Assembly: GCA_016742275.1 (NCBI GenBank)
Contig: JACVCD010000001.1
Span: 124,001 to 188,000 of the forward strand
DNA length: 64,000 bases
DNA from: Gemmatimonadaceae bacterium
GTDB lineage: Bacteria; Gemmatimonadota; Gemmatimonadetes; Gemmatimonadales; Gemmatimonadaceae
Direction: 5' to 3'
Each line of letters opens with the position of its first letter. Positions within the stretch are counted from its first letter, which is position 1. Position numbers and translations under genes: made by a program. Positions 55,534 through 64,000 of this stretch are shown piece by piece. The notes beneath the pieces are model-generated. The model made no database searches. It had not been told where the DNA came from and saw only the letters and a list, made by a program, of their open reading frames with translations.

Positions 55534-56166
55534 ATGTCTTCCCAAAGCCACACTTCCTTCAGCGTTTCATTTGCATCGCTGGTACGTCCCACAATCACGT
55601 TGCTTCTGGTGATGACGGTGATCACCGGCATGATCTATCCGGCACTGACGACCGGTATCGCCCGCGCAGTCTTTCCTTCGCAGGCACGCGGCAGCGTGAT
55701 CACGCTCAATGGACGCGACATGGGTTCGCGTCTCGTTGGCCAGTCATTCACGGATTCCGCGCATCTGCACGGTCGTCCGTCAGCCACCTCCGCGCATCCG
55801 TACGATGCGCGGAGTTCCGCAGGCTCCAACCTCGGTCCGTCGAGTGCAATACTCGATTCACTGGTGCGTGAGCGCGTGACGACAGTTCGTGCGCTCGAAG
55901 GGCTGAGCGCAACGACACCAGTTCCCGGTGATCTCGTGCTGGCCTCCGGCAGCGGACTCGATCCGCACATCTCACCGGCCGCCGCCGAATTGCAGGTAGC
56001 ACGTCTCGCACGCGTGCGCGGCATCAGCGCCGACAGTGTGCGTCGCATCATTGCGCGAGCGACCAGCAACCGACTTGCCGGCATGGTGGGTGAGCCGCGC
56101 GTCAACGTTCTTTTTGTGAACCTCATGTTGGACGGCGCGAGCCTCCAGCAACTTGGAGCATTCTGA
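55534..56166 (+). CDS. kdpC: K+-transporting ATPase subunit C, 210 aa
   Basis: One N-terminal transmembrane helix ('PTITLLLVMTVITGMIYPAL'), then a periplasmic domain with 'GSRLVGQSFTDSAHLHGRPS' and 'SGSGLDPHISPAAAELQVAR', the conserved KdpC blocks. It is needed for assembly and raises K+ affinity. The stop shares a base with the next ATG (TGATG). Confidence 0.97.
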   Translation: MSSQSHTSFSVSFASLVRPTITLLLVMTVITGMIYPALTTGIARAVFPSQARGSVITLNGRDMGSRLVGQSFTDSAHLHGRPSATSAHPYDARSSAGSNLGPSSAILDSLVRERVTTVRALEGLSATTPVPGDLVLASGSGLDPHISPAAAELQVARLARVRGISADSVRRIIARATSNRLAGMVGEPRVNVLFVNLMLDGASLQQLGAF

Positions 56167-57299
56167 TGTTTTCAGCAGTACTGGCCGCCCTGGTCATCAG
56201 TGATACGCTACCCGCGCGTCCGGCAACGGACAGCCTGCCGGCCATGCAGGAATCGCGCACGCGCAGTGAAGTGATGCGCGATGACAGTGTGCAGGTGAAG
56301 TTCGGGGCGTTTGTCGACGGCTACTACGCATGGGACAGCCAGCGTCCGGCCACGCTGGACCGGTCGTATACCACGCAGCCGGCGCGGCACAACGAGTTCA
56401 ACATCAATCTGGCGTTTATTGAAGCCACATTGCGGGGTCCGCGTGTTCGCGGTCGCCTCGCGCTTCAGGCGGGAACTGCCGTGCAGTCCAACTACTCGGC
56501 CGAACCGAGAGTGGGATCCATCAGCGGCGGCGATCTGTCGCGGCATCTGCAGGAGGCCACGATCGGTGTGGCCGTCACCCCCAAGTTGTGGGTAGACGCT
56601 GGTGTGTATTTCTCGTACATCGGCCTCGAGGGGTGGATCTCGCGGGACAATGCCACATACACTCGTTCGCTCATCGCGGACTATACGCCGTACTACCTGA
56701 GCGGTGTGAAGGCCACGTGGCAGGCCACGCAGCGTGTGAGTGCGCAGTTGCATGTCATGAACGGCTGGCAGAACATGGCGGAAACCAACTCCGACAAAGC
56801 ACTCGGCGCGCGCGTGGACTGGCAGGTGCGCGATGACCTGCTGCTGGTGTGGGATGGTTTCGTAGGCAATGAGATGGCCGACTCGCTACCATCGCAGCTA
56901 CGCATACTGCAGCAGCTCATCGCACGGCATATTCGAGGGCCCTGGGAGTTTTCTCTCGTGCTGGATGGTGGGAGGCAGGCGCGTGTGGCAACAGGTGCTG
57001 ACTGGTGGACCGGTAGCAGCGCCATCGTACGACGACAGGTGAACAGAACAACGGCGTTTGTCGTGCGTGGTGAACATCTGTACGACCGCGGCCAGGTATT
57101 GGTGCGCAGCAACACAGCCGATGGGTTCCGTACGACCGGCGCATCGTTCGGTGTGGATATCGCGCCGGATTCGCGCGTGCGGTGGCGGAGTGAAGTCCGC
57201 GGCTTCCGCTCCGGGGACGCTATCTGGCCTGGTTTGGGAAGCCGGGACGCCAGCCGCACCTCGTGGATGGCCGTGACGTCACTGGCTCTCACGCTGTGA
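56166..57299 (+). CDS. Outer-membrane beta-barrel protein in the kdp operon, 377 aa
   Basis: A short N-terminal hydrophobic stretch acts as a weak signal peptide, then amphipathic strands: 'VKFGAFVDGYYAWDSQRP', 'FNINLAFIEATLRGPRVRGR', 'PKLWVDAGVYFSYIGLEGW' and a terminal 'SWMAVTSLALTL'. This matches the outer-membrane barrels (porin-like, 'BBP2' type) often found inserted in kdp operons of environmental bacteria. It overlaps kdpC by one nt and is followed by kdpD. It may let K+ through the outer membrane; this is inference from position. Confidence 0.85.
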   Translation: MFSAVLAALVISDTLPARPATDSLPAMQESRTRSEVMRDDSVQVKFGAFVDGYYAWDSQRPATLDRSYTTQPARHNEFNINLAFIEATLRGPRVRGRLALQAGTAVQSNYSAEPRVGSISGGDLSRHLQEATIGVAVTPKLWVDAGVYFSYIGLEGWISRDNATYTRSLIADYTPYYLSGVKATWQATQRVSAQLHVMNGWQNMAETNSDKALGARVDWQVRDDLLLVWDGFVGNEMADSLPSQLRILQQLIARHIRGPWEFSLVLDGGRQARVATGADWWTGSSAIVRRQVNRTTAFVVRGEHLYDRGQVLVRSNTADGFRTTGASFGVDIAPDSRVRWRSEVRGFRSGDAIWPGLGSRDASRTSWMAVTSLALTL

Positions 57300-57318
57300 G
57301 TCCCCACATCTTTCCAGC

Positions 57319-60039
57319 GTGAACGACTCGCTCCGTCGTCCAGACCCCGACGCATTGCTGGCCCAACTGGCGATCCCGCCGGTTGGGCAAGCGCGTGGAC
57401 GTCTCAAGGTGTTTGTGGGAGCAGCGCCCGGGGTAGGCAAGACCTTCACCATGCTGGAAACAGCACGGCTCAGACAGCAGGAAGGTCGCGATGTCGTGAT
57501 CGGTGTGGTGGAAACACATGGGCGCTCTGATACCGAAGCCATGATGCGTGGTTTCGAGATCATTCCTCGTCGTTCCTACGAACATCGCGGGAGCCGACTT
57601 GAGGAGTTCGATCTCGATGCTGCGCTGGTTAGGCAGCCGGCGCTTGTTCTGATGGACGAACTGGCGCACTCCAATGCGCCGGGCGCAGCCCATCAGAAGC
57701 GATGGCAGGATATCGACGCGCTGCTCACGGCCGGCATCGACGTGTACAGCACAGTGAACGTGCAGCATCTCGACAGCCTCAATGATGTGGTTGCCGGGAT
57801 CACCGGTGTGCAGGTACGGGAGACAGTGCCCGATGCCGTCATTGATGAAGCCGACGAAGTCGAACTTGTAGATGTGAGTCCCGAGGTGCTCGAAGAGCGC
57901 CTGCGCCAGGGCAAGGTGTATGGCAGCGGTCAGGCGGACCGCGCGCTCGAACACTTCTTTCGCCGCGGCAATCTGATTGCGTTGCGCGAGCTCGCTCTTC
58001 GTCGAACAGCCGAACGTGTGGATGCGCAGATGCGCCGTTGGCGGGACTCGGCTGGTGTGGCTGTCGCGTGGCCGGCCACGGAATCTGTCCTCGTGTGCAT
58101 CGGCCCGTCGGACACGGCAACAGCACTGGTGCGTGCGGCCCGTCGACTGGCGGGTGAACTCAAGGCCAAGTGGACGGCGCTGTACGTGGAACAGCCCGGT
58201 GACGCGACGCTCCCTGCCGAACGGCGCGAATATGTGCAGAGCGCACTGCGGCTGGCCGAGTCGCTTGGCGGGCAGGCAATGCAGGTGGCCGGACACAATG
58301 TCGCGGACGAGGCACGTGCGATTGCGTCGCGCATCAATGCAACGCGCATCCTCGTGGGGCGCTCCCATCGTTGGTGGGCTGGTGTGTTCCCCGGTCTTTC
58401 CATTCCCGGGCGTCTGACGACACGCGCTTCGACTGTGGACGTGATCATCGCGGGATTGCCGGCTTCGGAGCTTGCTGCCGTGAGTACGCGTGACTCTTCG
58501 TTCGGCAACTCAGCGACCGTTCGCGCTTCGAGTTCGGCGCGCGAATATCTCGTGGCGTCCGGATGGGTTACGGCAATCACGATCGCAGGTCTGCTGATTC
58601 GCGATCGCGTGACCGAGATCAACATGGTCATGGCGTTGCTGCTCGTGCTGGTCTTCAATGCCACACGATACGGCCGTGGGCCAACATTGCTGGCCACGGT
58701 GATTGCGGTATTGTCGTTCGACATCCTGTTTGTGCCACCATATGGCACACTGGCGGTCAGCGACATCCGGTTCATTCTCACGTTTGTCGTGATGTTTGTC
58801 GTTGGTGTCGTGATGAGCAGCCTGACCCGACGCGTGCGTGAGCAGGCAGCAGCGGCCCGCGAACGTGAAGCCCGCACGAGTCGCCTCTACGCGCTTACCG
58901 GTGATCTCTCAGTCGCTCGTGCTTCGAGCGATGTGGCGCGTGTATCGCTTCGGCATCTCTCGGATCTTGCCGGCGGTCCGGTGGCGTGGCTCGAGCCGCA
59001 CGCCGCGGGCGAGGGCATGCAAATCATCGCGACCCATCCCGCATCATCATGGCCTGTGGAAGAACTGGCTGTTGCACGGTGGAGTTTCGACAGACAGCAA
59101 CCGGCCGGTGCGGGCACAGCCACACTGCCGGCGGCGCGCGCGCGCTACCTGCCTCTTACAACAAACGGTCGTCCCCTTGGCGTGATTGGACTGGTCATGG
59201 GGATCAGCCAGAATCTCGAAACACCAACCGAGCGCGATCTTCTCGGTGTGATGTTGGACCAGATAGCACTTGCATTCGATCGTACAGTGCTCGCCGATCA
59301 AGCACGGGCCGCGCATCTCGATGCTGAAGCCGAACGTCTGCGCAACGCTCTGCTGAGCTCTCTCTCGCATGATCTGCGCACACCACTTGGTAGTGTCGAA
59401 GGCGCGGCGAGTACGCTCCTGCAGACGGAATCACTGGGCGCGGATCAGCGGCAGGAGCTCGCCACCACAATTCTCGACGAGTCACAGCGTATGACCCGTC
59501 TGGTGGGGAATCTGCTGGATATGGTTCGTGTGGAATCCGGTTCACTGCAGGTGCAGCGCGACTGGCATGTCCTGGACGAAATCGTCAGCGGAGCTGTGTT
59601 GCGTGTAGAAACACGTCTCGGCGACCGAATGCTGTCTGTGCAACTTCCGCCCACACTGCCTCTGGTGGCGCTGGACGACGTTCTCATTCAACAGGTGCTT
59701 GTGAACCTGCTGGAGAATGCACTCCGACATACACCGGCTGGCAGCGCGATCGAAATCAGTGCCATTGCTGACAATCGTGAAGTCGTAGTGACGGTAGCGG
59801 ACCGTGGTCCGGGAGTTCCGGAAGAAGACAGTCAGCGAATTTTCAGCAAGTTTGAACGAGGACAGACCAGTGCCAGCGGAATCGGACTTGGCTTGTCCAT
59901 TTGCGCGGGTATTGTCCAGGCACATGGTGGGCGCATCTGGGTGGAACCGCGCCAGGGTGGTGGCGCATGTTTCCGGTTCGCCCTCCCGATGTTGTCGCCA
60001 CCGCCAATAGTTGAACCTGAATTGCTGGTCGAGACATGA
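57319..60039 (+). CDS. kdpD: Osmosensitive K+ sensor histidine kinase KdpD, 906 aa
   Basis: GTG start at 57319. Domain order is canonical: KdpD N-terminal domain with Walker A 'GAAPGVGKTFTML' (~35), a Usp-type domain (~240-360), four transmembrane helices (~400-500), GAF-like region, HisKA with His684 in 'SLSHDLRTPLG', and HATPase ('NLLENALRHTPAGS', 'GPGVPEED', 'GIGLGLSICAGIVQAHGG'). It phosphorylates KdpE when K+ is low and turns on kdp. Stop overlaps the kdpE start as ATGA. Confidence 0.97.
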   Translation: MNDSLRRPDPDALLAQLAIPPVGQARGRLKVFVGAAPGVGKTFTMLETARLRQQEGRDVVIGVVETHGRSDTEAMMRGFEIIPRRSYEHRGSRLEEFDLDAALVRQPALVLMDELAHSNAPGAAHQKRWQDIDALLTAGIDVYSTVNVQHLDSLNDVVAGITGVQVRETVPDAVIDEADEVELVDVSPEVLEERLRQGKVYGSGQADRALEHFFRRGNLIALRELALRRTAERVDAQMRRWRDSAGVAVAWPATESVLVCIGPSDTATALVRAARRLAGELKAKWTALYVEQPGDATLPAERREYVQSALRLAESLGGQAMQVAGHNVADEARAIASRINATRILVGRSHRWWAGVFPGLSIPGRLTTRASTVDVIIAGLPASELAAVSTRDSSFGNSATVRASSSAREYLVASGWVTAITIAGLLIRDRVTEINMVMALLLVLVFNATRYGRGPTLLATVIAVLSFDILFVPPYGTLAVSDIRFILTFVVMFVVGVVMSSLTRRVREQAAAAREREARTSRLYALTGDLSVARASSDVARVSLRHLSDLAGGPVAWLEPHAAGEGMQIIATHPASSWPVEELAVARWSFDRQQPAGAGTATLPAARARYLPLTTNGRPLGVIGLVMGISQNLETPTERDLLGVMLDQIALAFDRTVLADQARAAHLDAEAERLRNALLSSLSHDLRTPLGSVEGAASTLLQTESLGADQRQELATTILDESQRMTRLVGNLLDMVRVESGSLQVQRDWHVLDEIVSGAVLRVETRLGDRMLSVQLPPTLPLVALDDVLIQQVLVNLLENALRHTPAGSAIEISAIADNREVVVTVADRGPGVPEEDSQRIFSKFERGQTSASGIGLGLSICAGIVQAHGGRIWVEPRQGGGACFRFALPMLSPPPIVEPELLVET

Positions 60040-60740
60040 CGTCTGCGGCTCCGCTCATTCTGCTCATCGACGACGAACTGTCCATGCGACGTTTTCTTCG
60101 CGTGGCGTTGTCGGCCGAGCACTATCGATTGATTGAAGCGGAGACGGTCTCGCAGGGACTGCAGGAGATGGCCGCCCATAATCCCGATCTGGTACTACTG
60201 GATCTCGGCCTGCCTGACGGGGATGGTATCGATGTCACGCGCAATATCCGTGAATGGTCGGATCGCCCCATCATCGTGCTGAGCGCACGTGGTCAGGATC
60301 GCGAAAAGATTGCGGCCCTTGATGCCGGTGCCGATGACTATCTGACCAAACCGTTCAGCACCGGAGAGTTACTCGCTCGTATCCGAGTCGCGCTCAGGCG
60401 AAGCGAAGGACGGGGAGGCGGCGAAACCGCCGTTGTGGACGTGGGGGCGGTTCGCATTGATCGCTCAGCACGCCGGGTGTACCGCCATGGGCAGGACGTC
60501 CACCTCACGCCAACCGAATACCGACTGCTGACGGTACTGCTTCAGCATGCTGGCAAGGTGCTCACCCACCGATTTCTGCTCAAGGAGGTGTGGGGCCCGG
60601 GCCGCGCTGATCAGACCCACTATCTGCGGGTGTACATGCAGCAATTGCGTGAAAAACTCGAAGAGGACCCGCATCGCCCCCGGATTTTGATCACAGAAAC
60701 CGGTGTGGGGTATCGCTTTCAGGTAGCTAGCAGCGAATAA
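60036..60740 (+). CDS. kdpE: KDP operon response regulator KdpE, 234 aa
   Basis: OmpR-family regulator: receiver with acidic pair 'LLIDDELS', phosphoacceptor Asp56 in 'LVLLDLGLPDGDG', and K in 'DYLTKPFS'. The C-terminal winged helix has 'VHLTPTEYRLLTVLLQHAGKV' (cited to 20) and 'TETGVGYRF'. Receives phosphate from KdpD and activates the kdp promoter. Intact and of standard length. Confidence 0.97.
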   Translation: MTSAAPLILLIDDELSMRRFLRVALSAEHYRLIEAETVSQGLQEMAAHNPDLVLLDLGLPDGDGIDVTRNIREWSDRPIIVLSARGQDREKIAALDAGADDYLTKPFSTGELLARIRVALRRSEGRGGGETAVVDVGAVRIDRSARRVYRHGQDVHLTPTEYRLLTVLLQHAGKVLTHRFLLKEVWGPGRADQTHYLRVYMQQLREKLEEDPHRPRILITETGVGYRFQVASSE

Positions 60741-60818
60741 TCCAAAGTCCGGAACACCAGCGACACTCCGGGGTCCGTGGTGGGACGACACGCGACGACC
60801 TTAGCCTGGAGGCCGCCG

Positions 60819-61757
60819 ATGCGCCGCCTGATGGTACCCCTCGATGGCTCGGCATTTGCCGAATCGTCATTGCCGTATGTAGTCACCCTTGCACAGGCAC
60901 CCAGTCCCTGTGCCATCGATCTGGTCGGAGTGGATGTCCCGCCATCGCCGTCGGCGGCGGGCCTCACTCGTGGAGTAGTGGACGTGCTGCGCGAGCAGGA
61001 TGCACACGAAGCCACACGGCAGCTCGAACTCGACCACTATTTGCGGGAGATGGCCGCGCGCCTTCGTACGGCGCTCCCTGATGTGGAAGTGCGGACAGTT
61101 ATTCGGCACGGCAATGCCGTAACCGAGCTGGCCGCACATGCAGCAGATTCAGATGTTGCCGCGACCGTGCTAACCACGCACGGTCGCGGTGGATGGGATC
61201 GTGTGTGGTTCGGCAGTGTCACGTCCGAACTCATGCGACGTCTCGACAAACCTGTGCTTGCCGTTCGCCCGGCACCCGTGCCGCGCGATTATCTGCCGCT
61301 GGCTGGCGCGCCACTCAACACGGCGCTGGTGGCAGTGGATGAGTCGCTGCGACCAACCGAGTGTCTGGTGGCACTCGACACACTGCTCGGTCATGCACTC
61401 GATGCCATCACGCTCGTACATGTGGCTCTCACGCCACCTCGTGCGTTGGGACGCGTGCTCGAGAGTGAGTCGCGTGACGCGATCGCCTTGCGTTCAGCGC
61501 GCGAAGCGTCGCGTTTGCTGTCGCTGGTGACCTCGTCGCATGATGGATCACGACATCGCTTGTCGGCCATCGTGCGCGAAGGGGCTGATCCAGCGGATTC
61601 CGTGCTTGAGTACATCGATACACATGGCGCGCACTTGCTCACGCTCGCCACATCCTCTCACACACTTGTCGAGCGCCTGCTCTTCGGGAGTGTTGCCGAT
61701 CGCCTACTACAGCGGGCCACTGTGCCCGTTCTCTTTGTTCACCGTTCCACTTCGTAA
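60819..61757 (+). CDS. Tandem universal stress protein (two UspA domains), 312 aa
   Basis: The ATG at 60819 is preceded by TGGAGG; 14 upstream codons are rejected. Two UspA-type domains are fused: the first starts 'RRLMVPLDGSAFAESSL' and ends 'VTSELMRRLDKPVLAVRP', the second has 'TALVAVDESLRPTECLVAL' and 'LLFGSVADRLLQRATVPVLF'. The ATP-binding G-x2-G-x9-GS/T pattern is visible as 'THGRGGWDRVWFGSV' in domain one. It lies between kdpE and a K+/H+ antiporter (2-nt gap), so a role in K+ or stress signalling is likely. Confidence 0.92.
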   Translation: MRRLMVPLDGSAFAESSLPYVVTLAQAPSPCAIDLVGVDVPPSPSAAGLTRGVVDVLREQDAHEATRQLELDHYLREMAARLRTALPDVEVRTVIRHGNAVTELAAHAADSDVAATVLTTHGRGGWDRVWFGSVTSELMRRLDKPVLAVRPAPVPRDYLPLAGAPLNTALVAVDESLRPTECLVALDTLLGHALDAITLVHVALTPPRALGRVLESESRDAIALRSAREASRLLSLVTSSHDGSRHRLSAIVREGADPADSVLEYIDTHGAHLLTLATSSHTLVERLLFGSVADRLLQRATVPVLFVHRSTS

Positions 61758-61759
61758 CG

Positions 61760-63607
61760 ATGCCTCATGATGTCGATCTGCTGCTGACCGTCGCGGCCGG
61801 TCTTGGGCTTGCATTCGCCTTTGGACTTGCCGCCGCCAGATTTCACCTCCCCACGATTCTCGGCTACCTGCTAGCCGGTGTCGTGGTGGGACCGTTCACG
61901 CCTGGATTCGTGGCGGACGGCGCCTTGGCGTCCCAGCTTGCTGAGATTGGCGTCATTCTGCTGATGTTTGGCGTCGGGCTTCATTTCTCGCTCGACGATT
62001 TGATGGAAGTGCGACGCATAGCCATTCCTGGCGCGCTCGCACAGATCGCCGCCGCCACTGGTCTTGGCGCATTGGTCTCCGTGCTTTGGGGATGGTCGTG
62101 GGCCAGCGGCATTGTATTCGGTCTCTCATTGTCCGTAGCCAGCACCGTCGTGCTGCTGCGCGCACTCGAGGATCGGGGTGCGCTCGATTCCATGGACGGT
62201 CGTGTTGCCGTTGGCTGGCTGATCGTCGAAGACCTCGTCACCGTGGTCACGCTGGTCTTGCTACCGGCGCTCGCCAGCAGCATGGACCTGGGCACAGGTA
62301 CGGCAGCGAGCAGCGCGGCCGCGCATGCGGCTCCCGCAGCGGGTGGCGGCTCCGTACTCACCATTCTCGGTCTCACGGCAATCAAGCTGGCGGGATTTCT
62401 GGCAGTCATGTTGGTGGGTGGCCGTCGTGTCATCCCGTGGCTGCTCCGCCGTGTGGTCAACACCGGCTCACGCGAGCTCTTCACGCTTGCAGTACTGGCG
62501 GTGGCTCTCGGTCTTGCCGTTGGCGCGGCCATGTTGTTCGACGTGTCATTTGCACTCGGCGCGTTCTTTGCTGGTGTGATCGTCAGCGAGTCCGACTTCA
62601 GCCACGAGGCGGCCAACAACGCGTTGCCGCTGCAGGACGCATTTGCCGTGTTGTTCTTCGTGTCAGTCGGCATGCTGTTCGACCCCAGCATTCTTCTGCG
62701 CAAACCGCTCGAAGTGATCACCGTGGTGTTGATCATTCTGATTGGCAAATCCGTGGCCGCGTTTGCGCTGGTCCGTTTGTTCGGATACACCAATCACACC
62801 GCGCTCACGATTTCGGCGAGTCTCGCGCAAATCGGCGAATTCTCCTTCATTCTGGCAGCGTTGAGCGTTTCGCTTGGTCTACTTTCCATCGAATCGCAGA
62901 GTCTCATCGTGGCGGGCGCTCTGCTGTCCATCACGCTGAACCCATTCGTGTTCCGCGCCGTCGACCCAATGTCACGCTGGCTCGATGAGCGATATCCCAC
63001 ACGACACACCGACAAGACGGCGCCGCCAAACGCTGTCGAACCGGTGCTTACCGCTGTGCAGGCGGCGGTACGTCGTCACACGGGCGAGATGCTCGCAGCC
63101 CCCGCTGGTCATGTCGTGATCATCGGCTCCGGTCGCGTGGGTTTCCCTGTGGTGCGTGAGTTGCACGCGCAGAACATTCCGTATCGCGTGATCGAAGCCA
63201 GCGGTGACATTGCGGAGCGACTTGCTGCCGCTGGCTATCATGTCGTACATGGTGATGCCACCACCCTTCCTGCTTTGCGTGAAGCTGGGCTTGCGGATGC
63301 ACGTCTGGTGTTGGTTGCGTCCCCTGATGCGTGGCAGGCGCGTACGGTGCTGGCGCGTGCGCACCAGCTCAACCCCGGTGTGGAAGTCCTCGTGCGCACG
63401 CACAGCGACGACGAACGTCAGTTCCTCGAAGACATGGGCGCCGCCCGCGCACTGTTTGCTGAACGAGAACTGGCCGTGAGCATGACACGCGAGGCACTCG
63501 AGCGTTTCCTGCCGAGTGTAGATCTTCCGGAACTCACCAAGCGCATTCTTCGGGGTGAGCCCATTCCGCCGCTGCCTGGCACCGCCGAAACACGCGCTGC
63601 GGTATAG
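61760..63607 (+). CDS. CPA2-family K+/H+ antiporter with RCK domain (KefB/YbaL-like), 615 aa
   Basis: Twelve helices (residues ~5-400) with the CPA2 signatures 'LPTILGYLLAGVVVGP', 'GVILLMFGVGLHFSLDDLME' and 'ASTVVLLRALEDRG'. The C-terminal RCK_N (TrkA_N) domain has the NAD-binding GSGRVG in 'VIIGSGRVGFPVVREL'. It lets K+ (or Na+) out in exchange for H+ under control of NAD(H). It is the natural counterpart of the Kdp uptake pump upstream and ends the potassium cluster before a bidirectional terminator. Confidence 0.95.
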   Translation: MPHDVDLLLTVAAGLGLAFAFGLAAARFHLPTILGYLLAGVVVGPFTPGFVADGALASQLAEIGVILLMFGVGLHFSLDDLMEVRRIAIPGALAQIAAATGLGALVSVLWGWSWASGIVFGLSLSVASTVVLLRALEDRGALDSMDGRVAVGWLIVEDLVTVVTLVLLPALASSMDLGTGTAASSAAAHAAPAAGGGSVLTILGLTAIKLAGFLAVMLVGGRRVIPWLLRRVVNTGSRELFTLAVLAVALGLAVGAAMLFDVSFALGAFFAGVIVSESDFSHEAANNALPLQDAFAVLFFVSVGMLFDPSILLRKPLEVITVVLIILIGKSVAAFALVRLFGYTNHTALTISASLAQIGEFSFILAALSVSLGLLSIESQSLIVAGALLSITLNPFVFRAVDPMSRWLDERYPTRHTDKTAPPNAVEPVLTAVQAAVRRHTGEMLAAPAGHVVIIGSGRVGFPVVRELHAQNIPYRVIEASGDIAERLAAAGYHVVHGDATTLPALREAGLADARLVLVASPDAWQARTVLARAHQLNPGVEVLVRTHSDDERQFLEDMGAARALFAERELAVSMTREALERFLPSVDLPELTKRILRGEPIPPLPGTAETRAAV

Positions 63608-63617
63608 GGGAGGAACA

Positions 63618-63663
63618 GATGCGCGACGCGTAGCGCGAACTCCGTCGCTACGCGTCGCGCATC
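63618..63663. terminator. Perfect bidirectional hairpin terminator
   Basis: 18-bp perfect stem (GATGCGCGACGCGTAGCG and its complement) with a 10-nt loop. It sits 11 nt after the antiporter stop, and its 3' arm encodes the last residues and stop of the convergent ABC ATPase gene. No T-tract on either side. Confidence 0.75.
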
Positions 63664-64000
63664 AAGAGCTCTCGCACGGGAGCCAAACCTTCAAGCAGTT
63701 CGCCAACTGGCTGGACCAGCTGCACACGGCCACGATCCATGACCACCACCCGGTCGGCGATCTGCTGTACTTCGTCGAGGTCATGAGTTACCAGCACCAT
63801 CGGTGTGCCAACAGCCTCGTGCACCCGCCGCAGTTCTTCACGCAATCGCCGGCGCACGCCGAGGTCCACAGCAGCAAACGGCTCGTCGAGTAGCAAAAGA
63901 GCCGGCTGCGGCGCCAGCGCACGCGCCAACGCGACGCGCTGCTGCTGCCCGCCGGACAACGCGTCAGGATGGCGTGCATGGAACGAAGGAAGCCCAACCA
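63648..64000 (-). CDS. ABC transporter ATPase, C-terminal part (ModC/CysA-like; runs off right edge)
   Basis: Signature motif 'LSGGQQQRVALARALA', Walker B 'LLLLDEPFAAVDLGVRR', the H-loop 'VLVTHDLDEVQQIADRVVVM' and the frame 'SFHARHPDALSGG' upstream place it in the ion-import group (molybdate, sulfate or iron ATPases). Only the C-terminal ~116 residues are inside the window and the Walker A lies beyond it. No TOBE-like extension follows, the protein ends soon after the D-loop region, so it is a short ATPase. Its end lies in the terminator palindrome. Confidence 0.9.
   Translation of the reverse strand, partial: VGLPSFHARHPDALSGGQQQRVALARALAPQPALLLLDEPFAAVDLGVRRRLREELRRVHEAVGTPMVLVTHDLDEVQQIADRVVVMDRGRVQLVQPVGELLEGLAPVRELLMRDA

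Overview
The window is GC-rich chromosomal DNA, almost fully coding, from a Gram-negative bacterium. SusC/SusD-type TonB systems, a GWxTD-motif protein, PorV-like and type IX-like (T9SS) secretion features, a short primary sigma factor without region 1.1, TTG/GTG starts and many lipoproteins fit the FCB side of the tree. Gemmatimonadota (a Gemmatimonas-like organism) is my best guess. That assignment rests on gene content only, because there is no rRNA in the window.

Layout. 1-8.9 kb is a minus-strand envelope block: an edge-cut regulatory-like domain protein, a lipoprotein, and a susC-susD-lipoprotein-DUF4397 operon. 9.0-12.6 kb is a plus-strand pair, a TPR/GWxTD protein and a propeller-like protein. 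12.6-15.3 kb, minus strand, holds three tiny secreted eight-cysteine peptides interleaved with two membrane-anchored thioredoxins and a third, truncated thioredoxin copy; this is the most unusual locus in the window. 15.4-26.2 kb, minus strand, is one long operon: TonB receptor, 1455-aa secreted protein with a type IX-like C-terminus, PorV-like protein, beta-barrel protein and lipoprotein. 26.4-32 kb has a LytTR regulator with a degenerate receiver, then atpAGDC without its Fo/delta genes. 32-35.4 kb has an AraC-type regulator, a Nudix hydrolase, an MlaF-like ATPase and the sigma factor, with repeat-rich intergenic DNA. 35.8-36.5 kb is an array of five tRNAs. 36.6-38.5 kb is a lower-GC stretch with a cytoplasmic subtilisin-like protease, a free-standing propeptide-like partner and a tiny leader-like ORF.

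38.5-51.4 kb has a glycosyltransferase, a metal-type MerR regulator divergent from a TonB receptor with a His/Glu-rich loop, a CNNM/CorC-like protein, and a TolC-MFP-RND efflux operon with one TetR regulator at each end. 51.5-63.6 kb is a potassium block on the plus strand: a small membrane ORF, kdpF, kdpA, kdpB, kdpC, an outer-membrane barrel, kdpD, kdpE, a tandem universal stress protein and a KefB/YbaL-like K+/H+ antiporter. It ends at a perfect bidirectional terminator facing an edge-cut ABC ATPase.

Several regulatory sites are readable: a MerR-type promoter with a 19-bp spacer and 21-bp palindrome, a CRP-type palindrome over the atpA -10 box, a tRNA-array promoter, an efflux promoter with an embedded palindrome, and many hairpin terminators.
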